Positions 50,759-59,791 of a DNA stretch of 64,000 nucleotides are shown here, one piece after another; within the stretch, counting starts at the first letter, position 1, and the number at the start of each line of letters is the position of its first letter. The position numbers and the translations under genes are program-made. The DNA lies in the NCBI GenBank assembly GCA_020723285.1, contig DYJE01000001.1:559509-623508 (forward strand), given 5' to 3'. Source of the DNA: Desulforapulum autotrophicum (lineage in GTDB: Bacteria; Desulfobacterota; Desulfobacteria; Desulfobacterales; Desulfolunaceae). The notes beneath the pieces were generated by a model. That model made no database searches. It saw nothing but the letters and a program-made list of their open reading frames with translations, and was not told the DNA's origin.

Positions 50759-51045
50759 CTGAACCCGTTGTCGCCGCCAATACGGCCCCTCTGGAAGAGC
50801 CGCAGAAATTCTGAGTTACGTCGAAACTCGGCAGCCCTTTGAATCATTCGAAATCCTGGCCTCGAAACTTAGGGCTCTGACGACGCTTCATCCAGATATT
50901 CCAGTTCGTTAAGCCCGTATCCTTACTGTTACAGGTGAGCCTTTCATTGCAGGTTCAGGGCTCCGGCTCCTTTGAAACCCCAAGCCTTGCGCCTGCGGTG
51001 TCAGACTTTTTTTAAAAAAACGATATCACATAAAAAGGAGGGATT

Positions 51046-51909
51046 ATGGTTCAGGTAGACGTGTTCTGGGCTTACGGACTGGGTGCCAGCTTAGGTGCCA
51101 TGGCGGGCAGACAGCTCAAAGAGGAAGACCAGCCTTTTTACACCCATCACTTTGTGAAAACCCTGATTTTTCTTTCACTTTTCTGGGCACCCACCGGCCT
51201 TCTTCTCCTGCTGACCCATCCCAGCTGGGAATGCATGCAGGTGCCCGACGCTTTAAGCGACCTTCCGACCTGGCTGGTCCTGGGGTTCGGGATCACCAAC
51301 ATCACCCAGGGCATCCTGGGGTTCTGGGTCACGGTCCAACTGTTCAAAAAAGGGCAGTATTACCTCGCCCACCTGAACTGGCTGGCCGGTTATCTGGGCA
51401 TGTTCTTCATTCTCGTCTATGGCTGGGACGGCCTGGGCTGGGACAGGTTCCTTTACGACAGGGACATGTTCCCCGGTTCGCCGGCCTGGCATGCGGGTTT
51501 GGGCCTGACGGTCACTGAAAGGATTTCCTTTCTGTGGAGCGGAGTCGCTCTGACACTTTACACCGCCGGCCTGATCCTCATCCCGCCCCTTGTTTTTCTG
51601 TATTACCACTTCGACAGGACGGAAATCGTAAAAATCAGGGCCGTGACGGATAAAAAGATTCCACATTTCTTAGTGAAAGCCGGAGCCATACTCGCCATCG
51701 TCTTTATCGTGGGCCTTGGAAGCGCCATGGGAGCGGCATACACGGTTCATTTGTTCAAAGGCCTGGTGGGTCACGTTCCGAGCTATTTCATCGGCGTCCC
51801 GGTGTTCGCCGCCTGGGCATACGCTCTTTTATACCGCAAAGGCATGCCCATCCACCGTCTTTTTAAAATCCTATACGTGGCCGAGCCGAACGATGAACGG
51901 TACGTGTGA
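51046..51909 (+). CDS. unknown polytopic membrane protein, 287 residues
   Basis: ATG 51046 follows AAAGGAGGG. About seven transmembrane helices are visible, for example TLIFLSLFWAPTGLLLLL, WLVLGFGITNITQGILGFWV and AGAILAIVFIVGLGSAMGA. Conserved-looking features are YTHHF near the start, HP in LTHPSW, GWDGLGWDRF, and HRLFKILY at the end. I recognise no family. It lies 287 bases after the Old Yellow Enzyme gene and is followed by a hairpin terminator; it could be in the same regulon but nothing proves it. Confidence 0.8.
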   Translation: MVQVDVFWAYGLGASLGAMAGRQLKEEDQPFYTHHFVKTLIFLSLFWAPTGLLLLLTHPSWECMQVPDALSDLPTWLVLGFGITNITQGILGFWVTVQLFKKGQYYLAHLNWLAGYLGMFFILVYGWDGLGWDRFLYDRDMFPGSPAWHAGLGLTVTERISFLWSGVALTLYTAGLILIPPLVFLYYHFDRTEIVKIRAVTDKKIPHFLVKAGAILAIVFIVGLGSAMGAAYTVHLFKGLVGHVPSYFIGVPVFAAWAYALLYRKGMPIHRLFKILYVAEPNDERYV

Positions 51910-51940
51910 CACTCTGCGGGAGTAACGAGTCACACGCAAA

Positions 51941-51968
51941 AGGCCCGATTCTTATAACAATCGGGCCT
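51941..51968 (+). terminator. hairpin after the membrane protein gene
   Basis: AGGCCCGATT, 8-base loop, AATCGGGCCT: a perfect 10-bp stem 31 bases past the stop. The following CGTTCACTTC is only weakly T-rich on the plus strand; on the minus strand CTTTTGCG follows, which could serve the convergent gene at 52017. Confidence 0.65.
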
Positions 51969-52016
51969 CGTTCACTTCTGTTAATACCCAAAGTCAATTC
52001 TATCAACACCCAATGT

Positions 52017-52676
52017 CTATTTCCGGATCACATTCACTTTGCCAATCAGTCGGATTCCTTCTGGCAAAGGGGTTTCAGGGTACTCCCCTTTCCGATTGGC
52101 GCGATCAATATATTTATTGAAAGTTTCATGAGCCTCTTTCGGGGCGATAACCACAACGACGTCGTATGTTTTATTTTCATCATCTTTTTCTCTCCCGACA
52201 AACACCACAGCATGCCATGTTCCGTCCCCGCTGGTGAACACTTCGCTGACCTGAGGATACCACCCCCATGAATCATTGGGGTGAACGACAAGCCAAAGGT
52301 GCTCATCCGGCTTCAATCGACCTGTCAGCCGTCCCCACACCATGGGTTTCCACCCGACAGTATCTCCATTGGAAGGAGAGTTGATCACAACCTCACTGGA
52401 CGTCAACGAGCCAATTCGCTTTTCAAGCAATGCAACACGCGCTTTCAGGGACCCATGTTCGGACCTTAATCGTTCACAGTCTTCCTTGGCCTGAAACGAA
52501 ACCTTCGCCCAGCCCCCGGCTTCCGTCGCTTTGTCATGGGCCGACCACCCTGCGATAAAACTTGACATGACAGCAAGTAACAACACCACAACAACATGTT
52601 CCTCTATTTTTTCTTTGATTCCCTTGCCTTTTTCCTGTTTCGGCCTGTCTTCAGACTGTTCCTTACTTGTTTCCAT
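52017..52676 (-). CDS. unknown single-span membrane protein with coiled coil and beta domain
   Basis: A 219-residue protein; ATG 52676 follows AGGAGATGG. A charged cytoplasmic N-terminus (METSKEQSEDRPKQEKGKG) leads into one transmembrane helix (about 29-45), a short coiled coil (KEDCERLRSEHGSLKARVAL) and a C-terminal beta domain from about 95 (INSPSNGDTVG, MVWGRLTGRL, LWLVVHP, YDVVVVIAPKEAHETF). That part resembles immunoglobulin-like bacterial cell-surface modules in style. No family is certain and the context is uninformative. Confidence 0.7.
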   Translation of the reverse strand: METSKEQSEDRPKQEKGKGIKEKIEEHVVVVLLLAVMSSFIAGWSAHDKATEAGGWAKVSFQAKEDCERLRSEHGSLKARVALLEKRIGSLTSSEVVINSPSNGDTVGWKPMVWGRLTGRLKPDEHLWLVVHPNDSWGWYPQVSEVFTSGDGTWHAVVFVGREKDDENKTYDVVVVIAPKEAHETFNKYIDRANRKGEYPETPLPEGIRLIGKVNVIRK

Positions 52677-52940
52677 GACCCACCATCTCCTGTCATTCCG
52701 CAGTTCTGATTATATTTATCGTGATAATACTTTACGTTTGAGGGTTCATACAATCTTGTCATACTTCATCCATTATTTTACCATTGATGTCAAACACAAA
52801 ACGTTACCACCAAATCGATATCATTTCATTCATTGATGTACATATCCAAGTTATTGAATTTTATAAATGGAAGCCGTATAATGACCATGATTTAAAACAA
52901 TGACCCTCAAAAACATCGAATCCAAACACCGGGGGATGAC

Positions 52941-53726
52941 ATGAAGACACATCGCTTATGGATCGTTTCTGTCATGGTTCTGTTTGCCTGGGGCTGTTCT
53001 GTTCAATCAGCCGTCAGAAAAGGGGTTGAAACCATTTACAAGGCCAGCGTGGATGAACGCTCACTGGGCCACATCATCACGGATAAAAAGCTGAGCAGCC
53101 TCATCATGGCCGAGCTCGTCAAAGACGACATGACAAACATTCTCGACATTACCGCTGAATGTTATTTCGGATATCCCTTTATTGTTGGAGAGTGCAACAA
53201 CCTGGAAGAAGCTCAGAGGGCCCTTGAAATCGCCAGGAGAATCACGGAAAAAGAGCCCATTCCCTTTCTTCTGAAAAAAGGGGCCGGCGAAGACTGCAAT
53301 CCGGCCATGAACCTGAAAATCTCAACGGAAGTCAAAGCGCGCCTCCTTGCCGATAAAAAGATATTCGCAACCAACGTGGTGGTGAAATCCGTCCAGTGCC
53401 AGGCCGTACTGTTGGGGGTTCTGGGATCGAAGGAGGCCATTCTTGCATCCATCGACCATTCTGAAAAGGTGGATGGCGTCAAATCTGTTCATTCGTTTCT
53501 TGTTTCAACGGATACGGGAAGGTCCTGGGACAGCGTGTTTAAAGCCATGGGAAGAAACGCCTCAGAAACCCCGGACAAGGCTTCAGAGGTTTCAGGGGAT
53601 ACGAAAACCGAAATTCCGGCCACGGGCGAAAGTGTTGCGGACACCGCTAAAAAAGATACCCGGCCCGATGCTTCCGCCACTGACACATTACAACCCGTCG
53701 TCAACGAACCTTCACCGGCTCCGTAG
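52941..53726 (+). CDS. tandem BON-domain lipoprotein (OsmY/DolP-like)
   Basis: A 261-residue lipoprotein: signal peptide ending FAWGC, lipidation at Cys19. Two BON domains follow, about 40-100 (RSLGHIITDKKLSSLIMAEL) and 115-195 (STEVKARLLADKKIF... VDGVKSVHSFL). The last 60 residues are Thr/Ser/Pro/Asp-rich and likely disordered. BON lipoproteins such as DolP/YraP stabilise the outer membrane. ATG 52941 has GGGGGA upstream. The stop is two bases from the end of the convergent histidine-kinase gene. Confidence 0.85.
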   Translation: MKTHRLWIVSVMVLFAWGCSVQSAVRKGVETIYKASVDERSLGHIITDKKLSSLIMAELVKDDMTNILDITAECYFGYPFIVGECNNLEEAQRALEIARRITEKEPIPFLLKKGAGEDCNPAMNLKISTEVKARLLADKKIFATNVVVKSVQCQAVLLGVLGSKEAILASIDHSEKVDGVKSVHSFLVSTDTGRSWDSVFKAMGRNASETPDKASEVSGDTKTEIPATGESVADTAKKDTRPDASATDTLQPVVNEPSPAP

Positions 53727-53728
53727 AT

Positions 53729-55237
53729 CTACACCGATACTTCCTGTTTCTCCCTTTCGACAGGCAAATAAACGGTAAATGTACTTCCGTGATCCGGTTC
53801 ACTTTCAACAGTGATTTCGCCGTCCATGGCGTCCACAAGCCCTTTGACGATGGACAGCCCCAAACCGGTACCAATGATATGGCGTGTCTTGTCATTCTTA
53901 ACCCGGTAAAATTTTTCGAAGATCATTTTAACATGCTGTGCGTCCATACCATAGCCGTTGTCCCGGACTGACACTTTGACCCGTCCTTTTTCAACAGCGG
54001 TGGTCACAGCGATATTTCCGTTCTTCTGCGTGTATTTGATGGCATTGGTGATAAGGTTGCCGAAGATGCTTTCGATGGCCAACGGATCGGCCACCACAAA
54101 CGGCATATCGACGTTTTCATGGACAATGGAAAGTGCCTGATTCTTGCTTTCAGCCCGTGTTTTTAAAAATTCCACGATACCGTCCAGAATCTCACTGACC
54201 TTCACTTGTTTCGGGCTGTTGTAATCATTGCCCGCTTCGATCCGGGCAAGATCCAGAAGGTTTCCGATCAAAGATATCAGATTCTTTGTTTTATCTTTGG
54301 CCCGGCTGAGAAGATGTCTGTTGTCCTCACCTATCCCTTGCGCATCCTCAATCACTGCGGCCAGCTGTTCGTGGATCGTGGCAAGGGGCGATCGAAGTTC
54401 ATGGGCGACTTTGGCGACAAATTCGGATTTCAGCTGGTCGAAATTTTTCAAGTCCGTAATGTTCGTAAAGATCATCACAGCGCCAAGGCATTCCCCGTCT
54501 TCAGCGAGTACGGACTGGCCCCTGGCGAGGAGGTAGGTTTCACTGGGCAGGGTCAGTTCGTAGGTTGGGACTTTCTCGGCGTTGACATGAAGGCCCTTGG
54601 AGATTTCATGAATGAGACAGCACAACCCCTGATCCTGAATGTATGTTTCTATGGGATTGCCCGGCTCTCTGTCCTGAAGGATATCGAATCTTTTCCTGAA
54701 ATCCGGGTTCATCAAAACCACATTGCCCTTGGCGTTGGTCACCACAATCCCGTTGGGAAGGGATTCGATGATGGCCAGTATCCTGCTTTTTTCCGTACCG
54801 AGGTCCGCGAGATTTTTCAGCCGCTCAATTTCAAGGGCTTTGGCTTTCCTTCTGAGCCGAAGTTTTTCCATCGCCCTTCCAACAACGATTCTCAGCTGAT
54901 CCGGCTCAAAAGGTTTGGCTATGAAATCGTAGGCTCCCTGTTTCATGGCTTCAATGGCGGTGTCAATGGTGGCAAAACCGGTGATGATGATGACCAGAAT
55001 GTTCTCATCGATTTTCCGAAGGCGCCGAAGAACTTCAATGCCGTCGATACCGGGCATCTTCAGATCACACAGGACAATGGATATGGAATTCTCCTTGAAC
55101 AGGGCAATGCCGTCTTCTCCGGTGCTGGCCTTGAAAACCTTGCAGGCCATACGTTTCAATATCCGCTCACATCCGTCCCTGAGGTCCTGTTCGTCATCGA
55201 TGACGAGCACCTGATTCATCTCTTGATGTCCACTCAA
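53729..55237 (-). CDS. hybrid response regulator/PAS/histidine kinase
   Basis: A 502-residue cytoplasmic signalling protein. A TTG start at 55237 overlaps the stop of the kinase gene upstream (TTGA) and has GGAGGG eight bases before it; ATG 55219 is an alternative without a spaced site. Receiver domain at residues 7-125, with the phosphoacceptor Asp in IVLCDLKMPG. PAS domain at about 160-280 (GIVVTNAKGNVVLMN). HisKA with HELRSPLATIHE. HATPase with NLITNAIKY, VRDNGYGMD and GTGLGLSIVKG. A receiver-first kinase of this kind takes phosphate from a partner kinase, here probably the one encoded just upstream. Confidence 0.92.
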   Translation of the reverse strand: MSGHQEMNQVLVIDDEQDLRDGCERILKRMACKVFKASTGEDGIALFKENSISIVLCDLKMPGIDGIEVLRRLRKIDENILVIIITGFATIDTAIEAMKQGAYDFIAKPFEPDQLRIVVGRAMEKLRLRRKAKALEIERLKNLADLGTEKSRILAIIESLPNGIVVTNAKGNVVLMNPDFRKRFDILQDREPGNPIETYIQDQGLCCLIHEISKGLHVNAEKVPTYELTLPSETYLLARGQSVLAEDGECLGAVMIFTNITDLKNFDQLKSEFVAKVAHELRSPLATIHEQLAAVIEDAQGIGEDNRHLLSRAKDKTKNLISLIGNLLDLARIEAGNDYNSPKQVKVSEILDGIVEFLKTRAESKNQALSIVHENVDMPFVVADPLAIESIFGNLITNAIKYTQKNGNIAVTTAVEKGRVKVSVRDNGYGMDAQHVKMIFEKFYRVKNDKTRHIIGTGLGLSIVKGLVDAMDGEITVESEPDHGSTFTVYLPVEREKQEVSV

Positions 55238-56709
55238 CTCTGCGGCCCTCCATCCTGATGCTTTAAAAGTTCAATACGGAATTTCGTCCCATTCTCCTGA
55301 TCACTTTCGACGGTGATCCTGCCTCCATGACTTTCAATGATTCCGTAAACCATGCTGAGACCAAGTCCAGTCCCTTTCCCCTCCCCTTTGGTAGTGAAGA
55401 AGGGTTCGAAAATATGGGGAAGAATATGGTCCGGAATCCCGCAGCCCGTGTCTGAAATCTCTATGAAAATCCTGTCGTTTTCCGGCACCTGCCCGGTAGA
55501 AATGGACAGCTTCCCGTTGCCATCCATGGCATCGGCAGCATTCAGTATAATGTTCATGAACACGTGGTTCATCTGCTGGCTGTCCGCAGGAATAACGGGT
55601 AGATTGGGATCGTAATTGCACTGTATGATGATGTTGTGGAAAATGGTCTGACTTTCAAGAAGAAACAAGGTCCTGGACAGGGATTTATTGATATCAAGGG
55701 GTTGCATTTCACGGCGGGTCTGTCTTGCGAATTCAAGCAGTTCCTTCACCGTGTCGCTGCACCTTTGCGCGTCGCGAAGAATCCGGTTGATGTCCTCCAT
55801 AGCACCGTCGGGAAGGTTATAATCCTCAAGAATCAACTTGGCGAATAACATGATTCCGCCAAGGGGGTTGTTCAGCTGATGGGCCACGCCCGCCGCGAGT
55901 TTTCCCAATGACGACATCTTTTCCGCCTGAAGCAGCTGAATCTGAGTCTTGCGCAATTTCGACTGCATTTCAAGGATTTCACGCAGATCATGAAAAAAAC
56001 CGATGGTTGCGACTTCATTATCTCCTTCGTAGACAATGGCCGCATTAAGACTGATCGGCATGACATGACCATCTTTGTTCATGCCGTCGGCCCGATAGCC
56101 CTTGAGTTTTCCCTGTCCGCCGTATTCGTCACTGCGAAGAAGGCGCATGACCTCTTCCGCCACTCCGGAAGGGTATGCCCGCCTGATATCCAGATGTTCC
56201 AGGGCATAATCCACCGTGTAGCCTGTTATTTCGGCCGCAGCATCATTGAAGATGATGATTTTCCCGTTCATGTCCGCAGCGATGACACCATCCACGGCAC
56301 TGTTGATCAGGTTATGGAGAAATGCATTGGACCGTCTCAGCTGGTGTTCCATCTCACGGATGCCGGGTTCCTCATAATCCATGACCACGGCGGAATAAAT
56401 CTCATCGCCGTCTTCAATGGGGTATGAATACCGGCACCGTTCTTTTTTGACACGTTTGAAACCGATATATTCCATATGGTTGTATGGCTTCCGTGTTTCG
56501 ATGGTGCGCCTGGCGATGCAGTCGGCGCAGGGCTCAGCACAGTTGTAAATAAACTCGTAGCAGAATTTACCTATGATTTCATCTGGATTGTCAGTATCGC
56601 GGTCGTAATTGGAGGCAATGATTTTCTGCTCGTCTGACACAATGATCAGACGTCTTCTGTAGCCGTCAACAGCTTTAAGTAATAGATCCTTTTCTTTTTC
56701 ATTTCTCAT
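55234..56709 (-). CDS. PAS-domain sensor histidine kinase (NtrB-like)
   Basis: A 491-residue soluble kinase without transmembrane helices. Two PAS-type domains: the first (about 15-125) has a cysteine cluster ([19 protein letters not shown]) that could hold a metal or sense redox; the second (about 130-255) begins [20 protein letters not shown]. HisKA has the His in [12 protein letters not shown], and HATPase has [19 protein letters not shown] and [11 protein letters not shown]. It is co-translated with the receiver-kinase that follows. There is no DNA-binding output in the pair, so the target is elsewhere. Confidence 0.92.
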   Translation of the reverse strand: MRNEKEKDLLLKAVDGYRRRLIIVSDEQKIIASNYDRDTDNPDEIIGKFCYEFIYNCAEPCADCIARRTIETRKPYNHMEYIGFKRVKKERCRYSYPIEDGDEIYSAVVMDYEEPGIREMEHQLRRSNAFLHNLINSAVDGVIAADMNGKIIIFNDAAAEITGYTVDYALEHLDIRRAYPSGVAEEVMRLLRSDEYGGQGKLKGYRADGMNKDGHVMPISLNAAIVYEGDNEVATIGFFHDLREILEMQSKLRKTQIQLLQAEKMSSLGKLAAGVAHQLNNPLGGIMLFAKLILEDYNLPDGAMEDINRILRDAQRCSDTVKELLEFARQTRREMQPLDINKSLSRTLFLLESQTIFHNIIIQCNYDPNLPVIPADSQQMNHVFMNIILNAADAMDGNGKLSISTGQVPENDRIFIEISDTGCGIPDHILPHIFEPFFTTKGEGKGTGLGLSMVYGIIESHGGRITVESDQENGTKFRIELLKHQDGGPQS

Positions 56710-56850
56710 GTGATTTCACCTGGAACACAATGAAATTTCATTATCCCTAAGTATCGACAAAAAACGAAACGACAAGATGAATCATTTGAGGAAAATGTTT
56801 TTAAATAAAATATAACACACTAAATTTCATCATTCCATGGATTTCAACCC

Positions 56851-56886
56851 AAAAAAAAGCCGCACATCACAACCATGTGCGGCTTT
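56851..56886 (-). terminator. intrinsic terminator of the metF operon
   Basis: On the minus strand AAAGCCGCACAT, a 7-base loop and ATGTGCGGCTTT form a perfect 12-bp stem followed by eight T residues in all. It lies 22 bases after the metF stop codon and closes the five-gene operon. Confidence 0.92.
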
Positions 56887-56908
56887 CAAGTCGATTGGTT
56901 ATGCCCCC

Positions 56909-57853
56909 CTATTCAACGACAGGCCTTGGCAACACTTTCGCAAGCTCAGCGATTTCAGGCACTTTGTGCTCCCATTCGATGGCCATGAGATGAACACCTG
57001 CAACCCCTTTCATTTCCTTGAACTCTTCGATCTGTTCACAGGCGATCTTGATGCCTTCTTCGGCGACCTTTTTCTTGTCAACACCTTCGAGACGCTTGAT
57101 GACTTCATCCGGGACTTCGATGCCGGGAACCTTGCTCTTCATGTATTTGGCCATACCGATGCTTTTCATCGGAGTGATGCCGGCCAGAATATACGTTTTT
57201 TCGGTCAACCCCATATCGTTGGCCATTTTGATGTATTCACGCATTTTTTTCATATTGTACACGCACTGGGTCTGGATGAAGTCACATCCGGCTTCGACTT
57301 TTTTCGCCAGCCTGTGGATTCGCCATTCAAAAGGATCGGCAAAGGGGTTGGCGGCTGCGCCGATAAAAAATTTGGGCGGATCGTGGATTTCCTCTCCGCT
57401 TAAGAATTTCCCTTCATCGCGCATTTTCTTGACCATGGCGACGAGCTGCATGGAATCGATATCAAAAACCCCTTTGGCATTGGGATGATCGCCGAACTGC
57501 TGATGATCGCCGGTGAGACAGAGGATGTTGCGAAGACCATGGGCATAGGCCCCTAAGATATCCGCCTGCATGGCCAGACGGTTTCTGTCACGGCAGACCA
57601 TCTGGTAGTTGGGTTCAAGCCCCAGTTCTTTCACGATAAGCGAAGCGGCCCAGCTCGACATTCTGACCATGGCGGTCTGGTTATCCGTGATATTGACCAT
57701 ATCGACATGACCGACAAGGTATTGAGCTTTTTCCTTGACATGTTCCACACTGGTACCTCTGGGAGGACCAAGTTCCCCTGTGAATGCAAAATGACCGGCT
57801 CTCAAGATTTTTTCTAAGTTACTTCCTGCTTTCATATCGATACTTTCCTTCAT
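56909..57853 (-). CDS. metF: methylenetetrahydrofolate reductase
   Basis: A 314-residue FAD TIM-barrel protein with MetF motifs FTGELGPPRGT, VDMVNITDNQTA, LVCLTGDHQQFG-type LCLTGDH, and GCDFIQTQCVYN. It interconverts 5,10-methylene- and 5-methyl-tetrahydrofolate. It is the acetogen/sulfate-reducer form that works with MetV, encoded in the same operon. It is the last gene, 59 bases after an HdrC-like ferredoxin gene. In the Wood-Ljungdahl pathway it would reduce methylene-THF, or oxidise methyl-THF during acetate oxidation; its electron partner is suggested by the operon. GAAAG precedes ATG; MKAGSN at codon 7 is an alternative start. Confidence 0.93.
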   Translation of the reverse strand: MKESIDMKAGSNLEKILRAGHFAFTGELGPPRGTSVEHVKEKAQYLVGHVDMVNITDNQTAMVRMSSWAASLIVKELGLEPNYQMVCRDRNRLAMQADILGAYAHGLRNILCLTGDHQQFGDHPNAKGVFDIDSMQLVAMVKKMRDEGKFLSGEEIHDPPKFFIGAAANPFADPFEWRIHRLAKKVEAGCDFIQTQCVYNMKKMREYIKMANDMGLTEKTYILAGITPMKSIGMAKYMKSKVPGIEVPDEVIKRLEGVDKKKVAEEGIKIACEQIEEFKEMKGVAGVHLMAIEWEHKVPEIAELAKVLPRPVVE

Positions 57854-57912
57854 TGATTATAATGTGAGTATCAATAACAACGAATGTTATTTCAATTGAC
57901 GTCAGAGAAAAC

Positions 57913-58302
57913 CTATTCTCGATCAAACCTGGGATACACTCCCTGCTCCCGGCAAATGCTTCGGGCCAGAGCGATCATCTCCGGAATATTGATTCCAAGA
58001 GGACAATAGCAGCGTGTGCACAGAGCGCAACGTTCCCACACATTGTCCCTGATTTCACCGAGAGTCACCTTGTCCACCATTCCTTTCTTCTTGTACAGCA
58101 ACCCGATGGAATTGAGAAACTTGTACGAAGGCGTGTATTTGGGGTCCTTATCCCTCGCCATATATAAAAAACAGCTTTCAGCACACAATGTACAGTGAGC
58201 GCAGGCTTTCAGCGAAAGCTTCATCTTGGTCTTATGCTCGTCAAGCCTTTCCTTGACACGCTCGGTGTCAACACCTGCCGTATTTATTTTAGCCATTGGC
58301 AT
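57913..58302 (-). CDS. HdrC-like iron-sulfur protein
   Basis: A 129-residue cytoplasmic protein with two iron-sulfur motifs. The first is normal (Cys34, 37, 40, 44: CAHCTLCAESC). The second is shortened: Cys92, 95, 98 and 100 (CALCTRCYCPLG) give C-x2-C-x2-C-x-C instead of x3. It corresponds to the N-terminal part of TmcB (18037-19362), including the segment DKDPKYTPSYKFLNSIGLL, but has no CCG domains. It should carry electrons from the membrane cytochrome b (58362-59036) to MetFV. ATG choice: codons 1 and 3 are both Met. Confidence 0.85.
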   Translation of the reverse strand: MPMAKINTAGVDTERVKERLDEHKTKMKLSLKACAHCTLCAESCFLYMARDKDPKYTPSYKFLNSIGLLYKKKGMVDKVTLGEIRDNVWERCALCTRCYCPLGINIPEMIALARSICREQGVYPRFDRE

Positions 58303-58361
58303 CTCCCGATATCTTTCATTAATTATTTAAGGTCATGAATAAAAATCATGATCTTTAACCG

Positions 58362-59036
58362 TTACCAGGTCCGATCACCCTTCCCGAGACTGTATTCGCT
58401 TTCGATCACAAACCGGAAGACGAAAAAGAAAACCATGTGAACGAATTTCGTGAAGGGCACTGCCATAAGCATCAGTTCTCCAGCAAGGATATGCAGAGAG
58501 ATCACCAGCCGGTAGTGGTCCGCGAAAGTCTGATGGTACGCCAGATAACCCGTGATGAACGGAGCCGTTGCAAGAAAAAGAATGAAATAGTCATTCCAGT
58601 CCGTAATGGCCCTTACCCTTGCGACTAAAATCCGCCGCAGCAGAAAGAACAGTCCGCAGAAGAGAAAAATCACGGTCAACGTGTCCACAAAGGATTCGGA
58701 AAATGAAAATAGACTGATCCCAATGGCGTTCTTCAAAAGCATGTTGTGCGCCAGAAGAAACACGGGCGCGATGATCAGACAGAGGTGAAAAACCGTGGTG
58801 ACGATGACCATGACAGGGTTGACACCGAAAACGGACAGACTGGCTCTTTTGATAAAATCCTGAACAGATCCGCCGGTTATTTTTTTCCTCGGCCTTGGAT
58901 TGTAAATCACATGGGGATTCTTTTTCGTCAGATTAAAAAAACGATAAAACTGAAAAATCAACCCGAGAAAAAAAACGATGAAAGAAATCCAGGCAAGGGG
59001 GCCTCGAATGAAATCGAACAGTGCAGATGTCTCCAT
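58362..59036 (-). CDS. TmcC-like membrane cytochrome b subunit
   Basis: A 224-residue protein with about five transmembrane helices (for example LAWISFIVFFLGLIFQFYRF and VFHLCLIIAPVFLLAHNMLL). Histidines in helices 2, 4 and 5 (VFHLC, AHNML, YHQTFADHYR, SLHILAG, FVHMVFF) are candidate b-heme and quinone-site residues. It is a paralogue of TmcC at 17375-18034 and belongs with NarI/DsrM/HdrE-type proteins. Placed between metV and the HdrC-like gene, it should bridge the periplasmic cytochrome c and the cytoplasmic reductase. It is 59 and 70 bases from its neighbours. Confidence 0.85.
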   Translation of the reverse strand: METSALFDFIRGPLAWISFIVFFLGLIFQFYRFFNLTKKNPHVIYNPRPRKKITGGSVQDFIKRASLSVFGVNPVMVIVTTVFHLCLIIAPVFLLAHNMLLKNAIGISLFSFSESFVDTLTVIFLFCGLFFLLRRILVARVRAITDWNDYFILFLATAPFITGYLAYHQTFADHYRLVISLHILAGELMLMAVPFTKFVHMVFFFVFRFVIESEYSLGKGDRTW

Positions 59037-59106
59037 ATAAAAATCTCTTTCTTATTCTAATATTTTGAATATTAAACACCAGAGCTATATGATTTTTCGT
59101 AACACA

Positions 59107-59778
59107 CTACCTGTAATATCTTTTTTCATACGGTTCCTGAACCGTTGTCCGCTGGACCTGGTTTTTCCACTGCATGGGCTCCTGGAGCTTCATGATATCG
59201 TTCAGCCGGTTCTGGCTCTTAAGTCGTTCATAGATATCGAGCCATGCACAGGGGATATCCTGACTGATTTCGCACTTACCCCTGTTCGTTCCGCCGCAAG
59301 GACCGTTGAACACGCCTTTCGCACACCGGGTCACCGGACAGATCCCGCCGGTATAAGCCAGAACGCATTCGCCGCAGGCACGGCATTTTTCCTCGTACAT
59401 GCCGATTTCTCTGTCAACACCAATGGACACGGTATTGACGGCCGGAAAAACGGGGACCGTGGGAAATCTTTCGGCCATCAGCTGGACACCGGCACCGCAG
59501 GCCATGGATACAATACAGTCATAGTCTTTGACCTTTCCATCCAGTTCGATGAGAAACTGCATGTTGCACTGGCGTTCAACCGTGTACGAACCCAGTTTCT
59601 TCGACTGTTTATCCGCCCTGAAAGCAACGTTCAACTCGGCGTTCAGCTCGTTGACTTCTCGCTGTCCACCGGCAAGACAAACGGAAGCGCATCCGCCACA
59701 TCCCACTGTCAAAATTCTGCTGTAATCAGTAATGGAGTTTTTAATCTCTTCAACAGGTTTTCTTTTTGACTTTACCAC
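59107..59778 (-). CDS. metV: MetV, iron-sulfur partner of methylenetetrahydrofolate reductase
   Basis: A 223-residue cytoplasmic protein. The N-terminal domain has VGCGGCASVCLAGGQREV and SMACGAGVQLM, and the C-terminal part CRACGECVLAYTGGICPVTRCAKG, then NGPCGGTNRGKCEIS. This is the MetF-associated C-terminal-domain (MetV) family, known from acetogens, where MetV binds an iron-sulfur cluster and feeds electrons to MetF. It is second in the operon, 13 bases after the tetraheme cytochrome gene. There are 17 or so cysteines, so two or more clusters are likely. Confidence 0.9.
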   Translation of the reverse strand: MVKSKRKPVEEIKNSITDYSRILTVGCGGCASVCLAGGQREVNELNAELNVAFRADKQSKKLGSYTVERQCNMQFLIELDGKVKDYDCIVSMACGAGVQLMAERFPTVPVFPAVNTVSIGVDREIGMYEEKCRACGECVLAYTGGICPVTRCAKGVFNGPCGGTNRGKCEISQDIPCAWLDIYERLKSQNRLNDIMKLQEPMQWKNQVQRTTVQEPYEKRYYR

Positions 59779-59791
59779 GTTAATCCTCCTA

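Noticed and set aside
50755-50814. 19-codon frame overlapping the Old Yellow Enzyme stop, with a TGA that might be read as selenocysteine
   Set aside because: The sequence after the TGA runs into another stop within 25 codons, no SECIS-like hairpin with a G loop follows, and no redox motif surrounds the TGA.
54206-55258. 350-codon open frame on the plus strand
   Set aside because: Antisense to the receiver-kinase gene, which has all kinase boxes.
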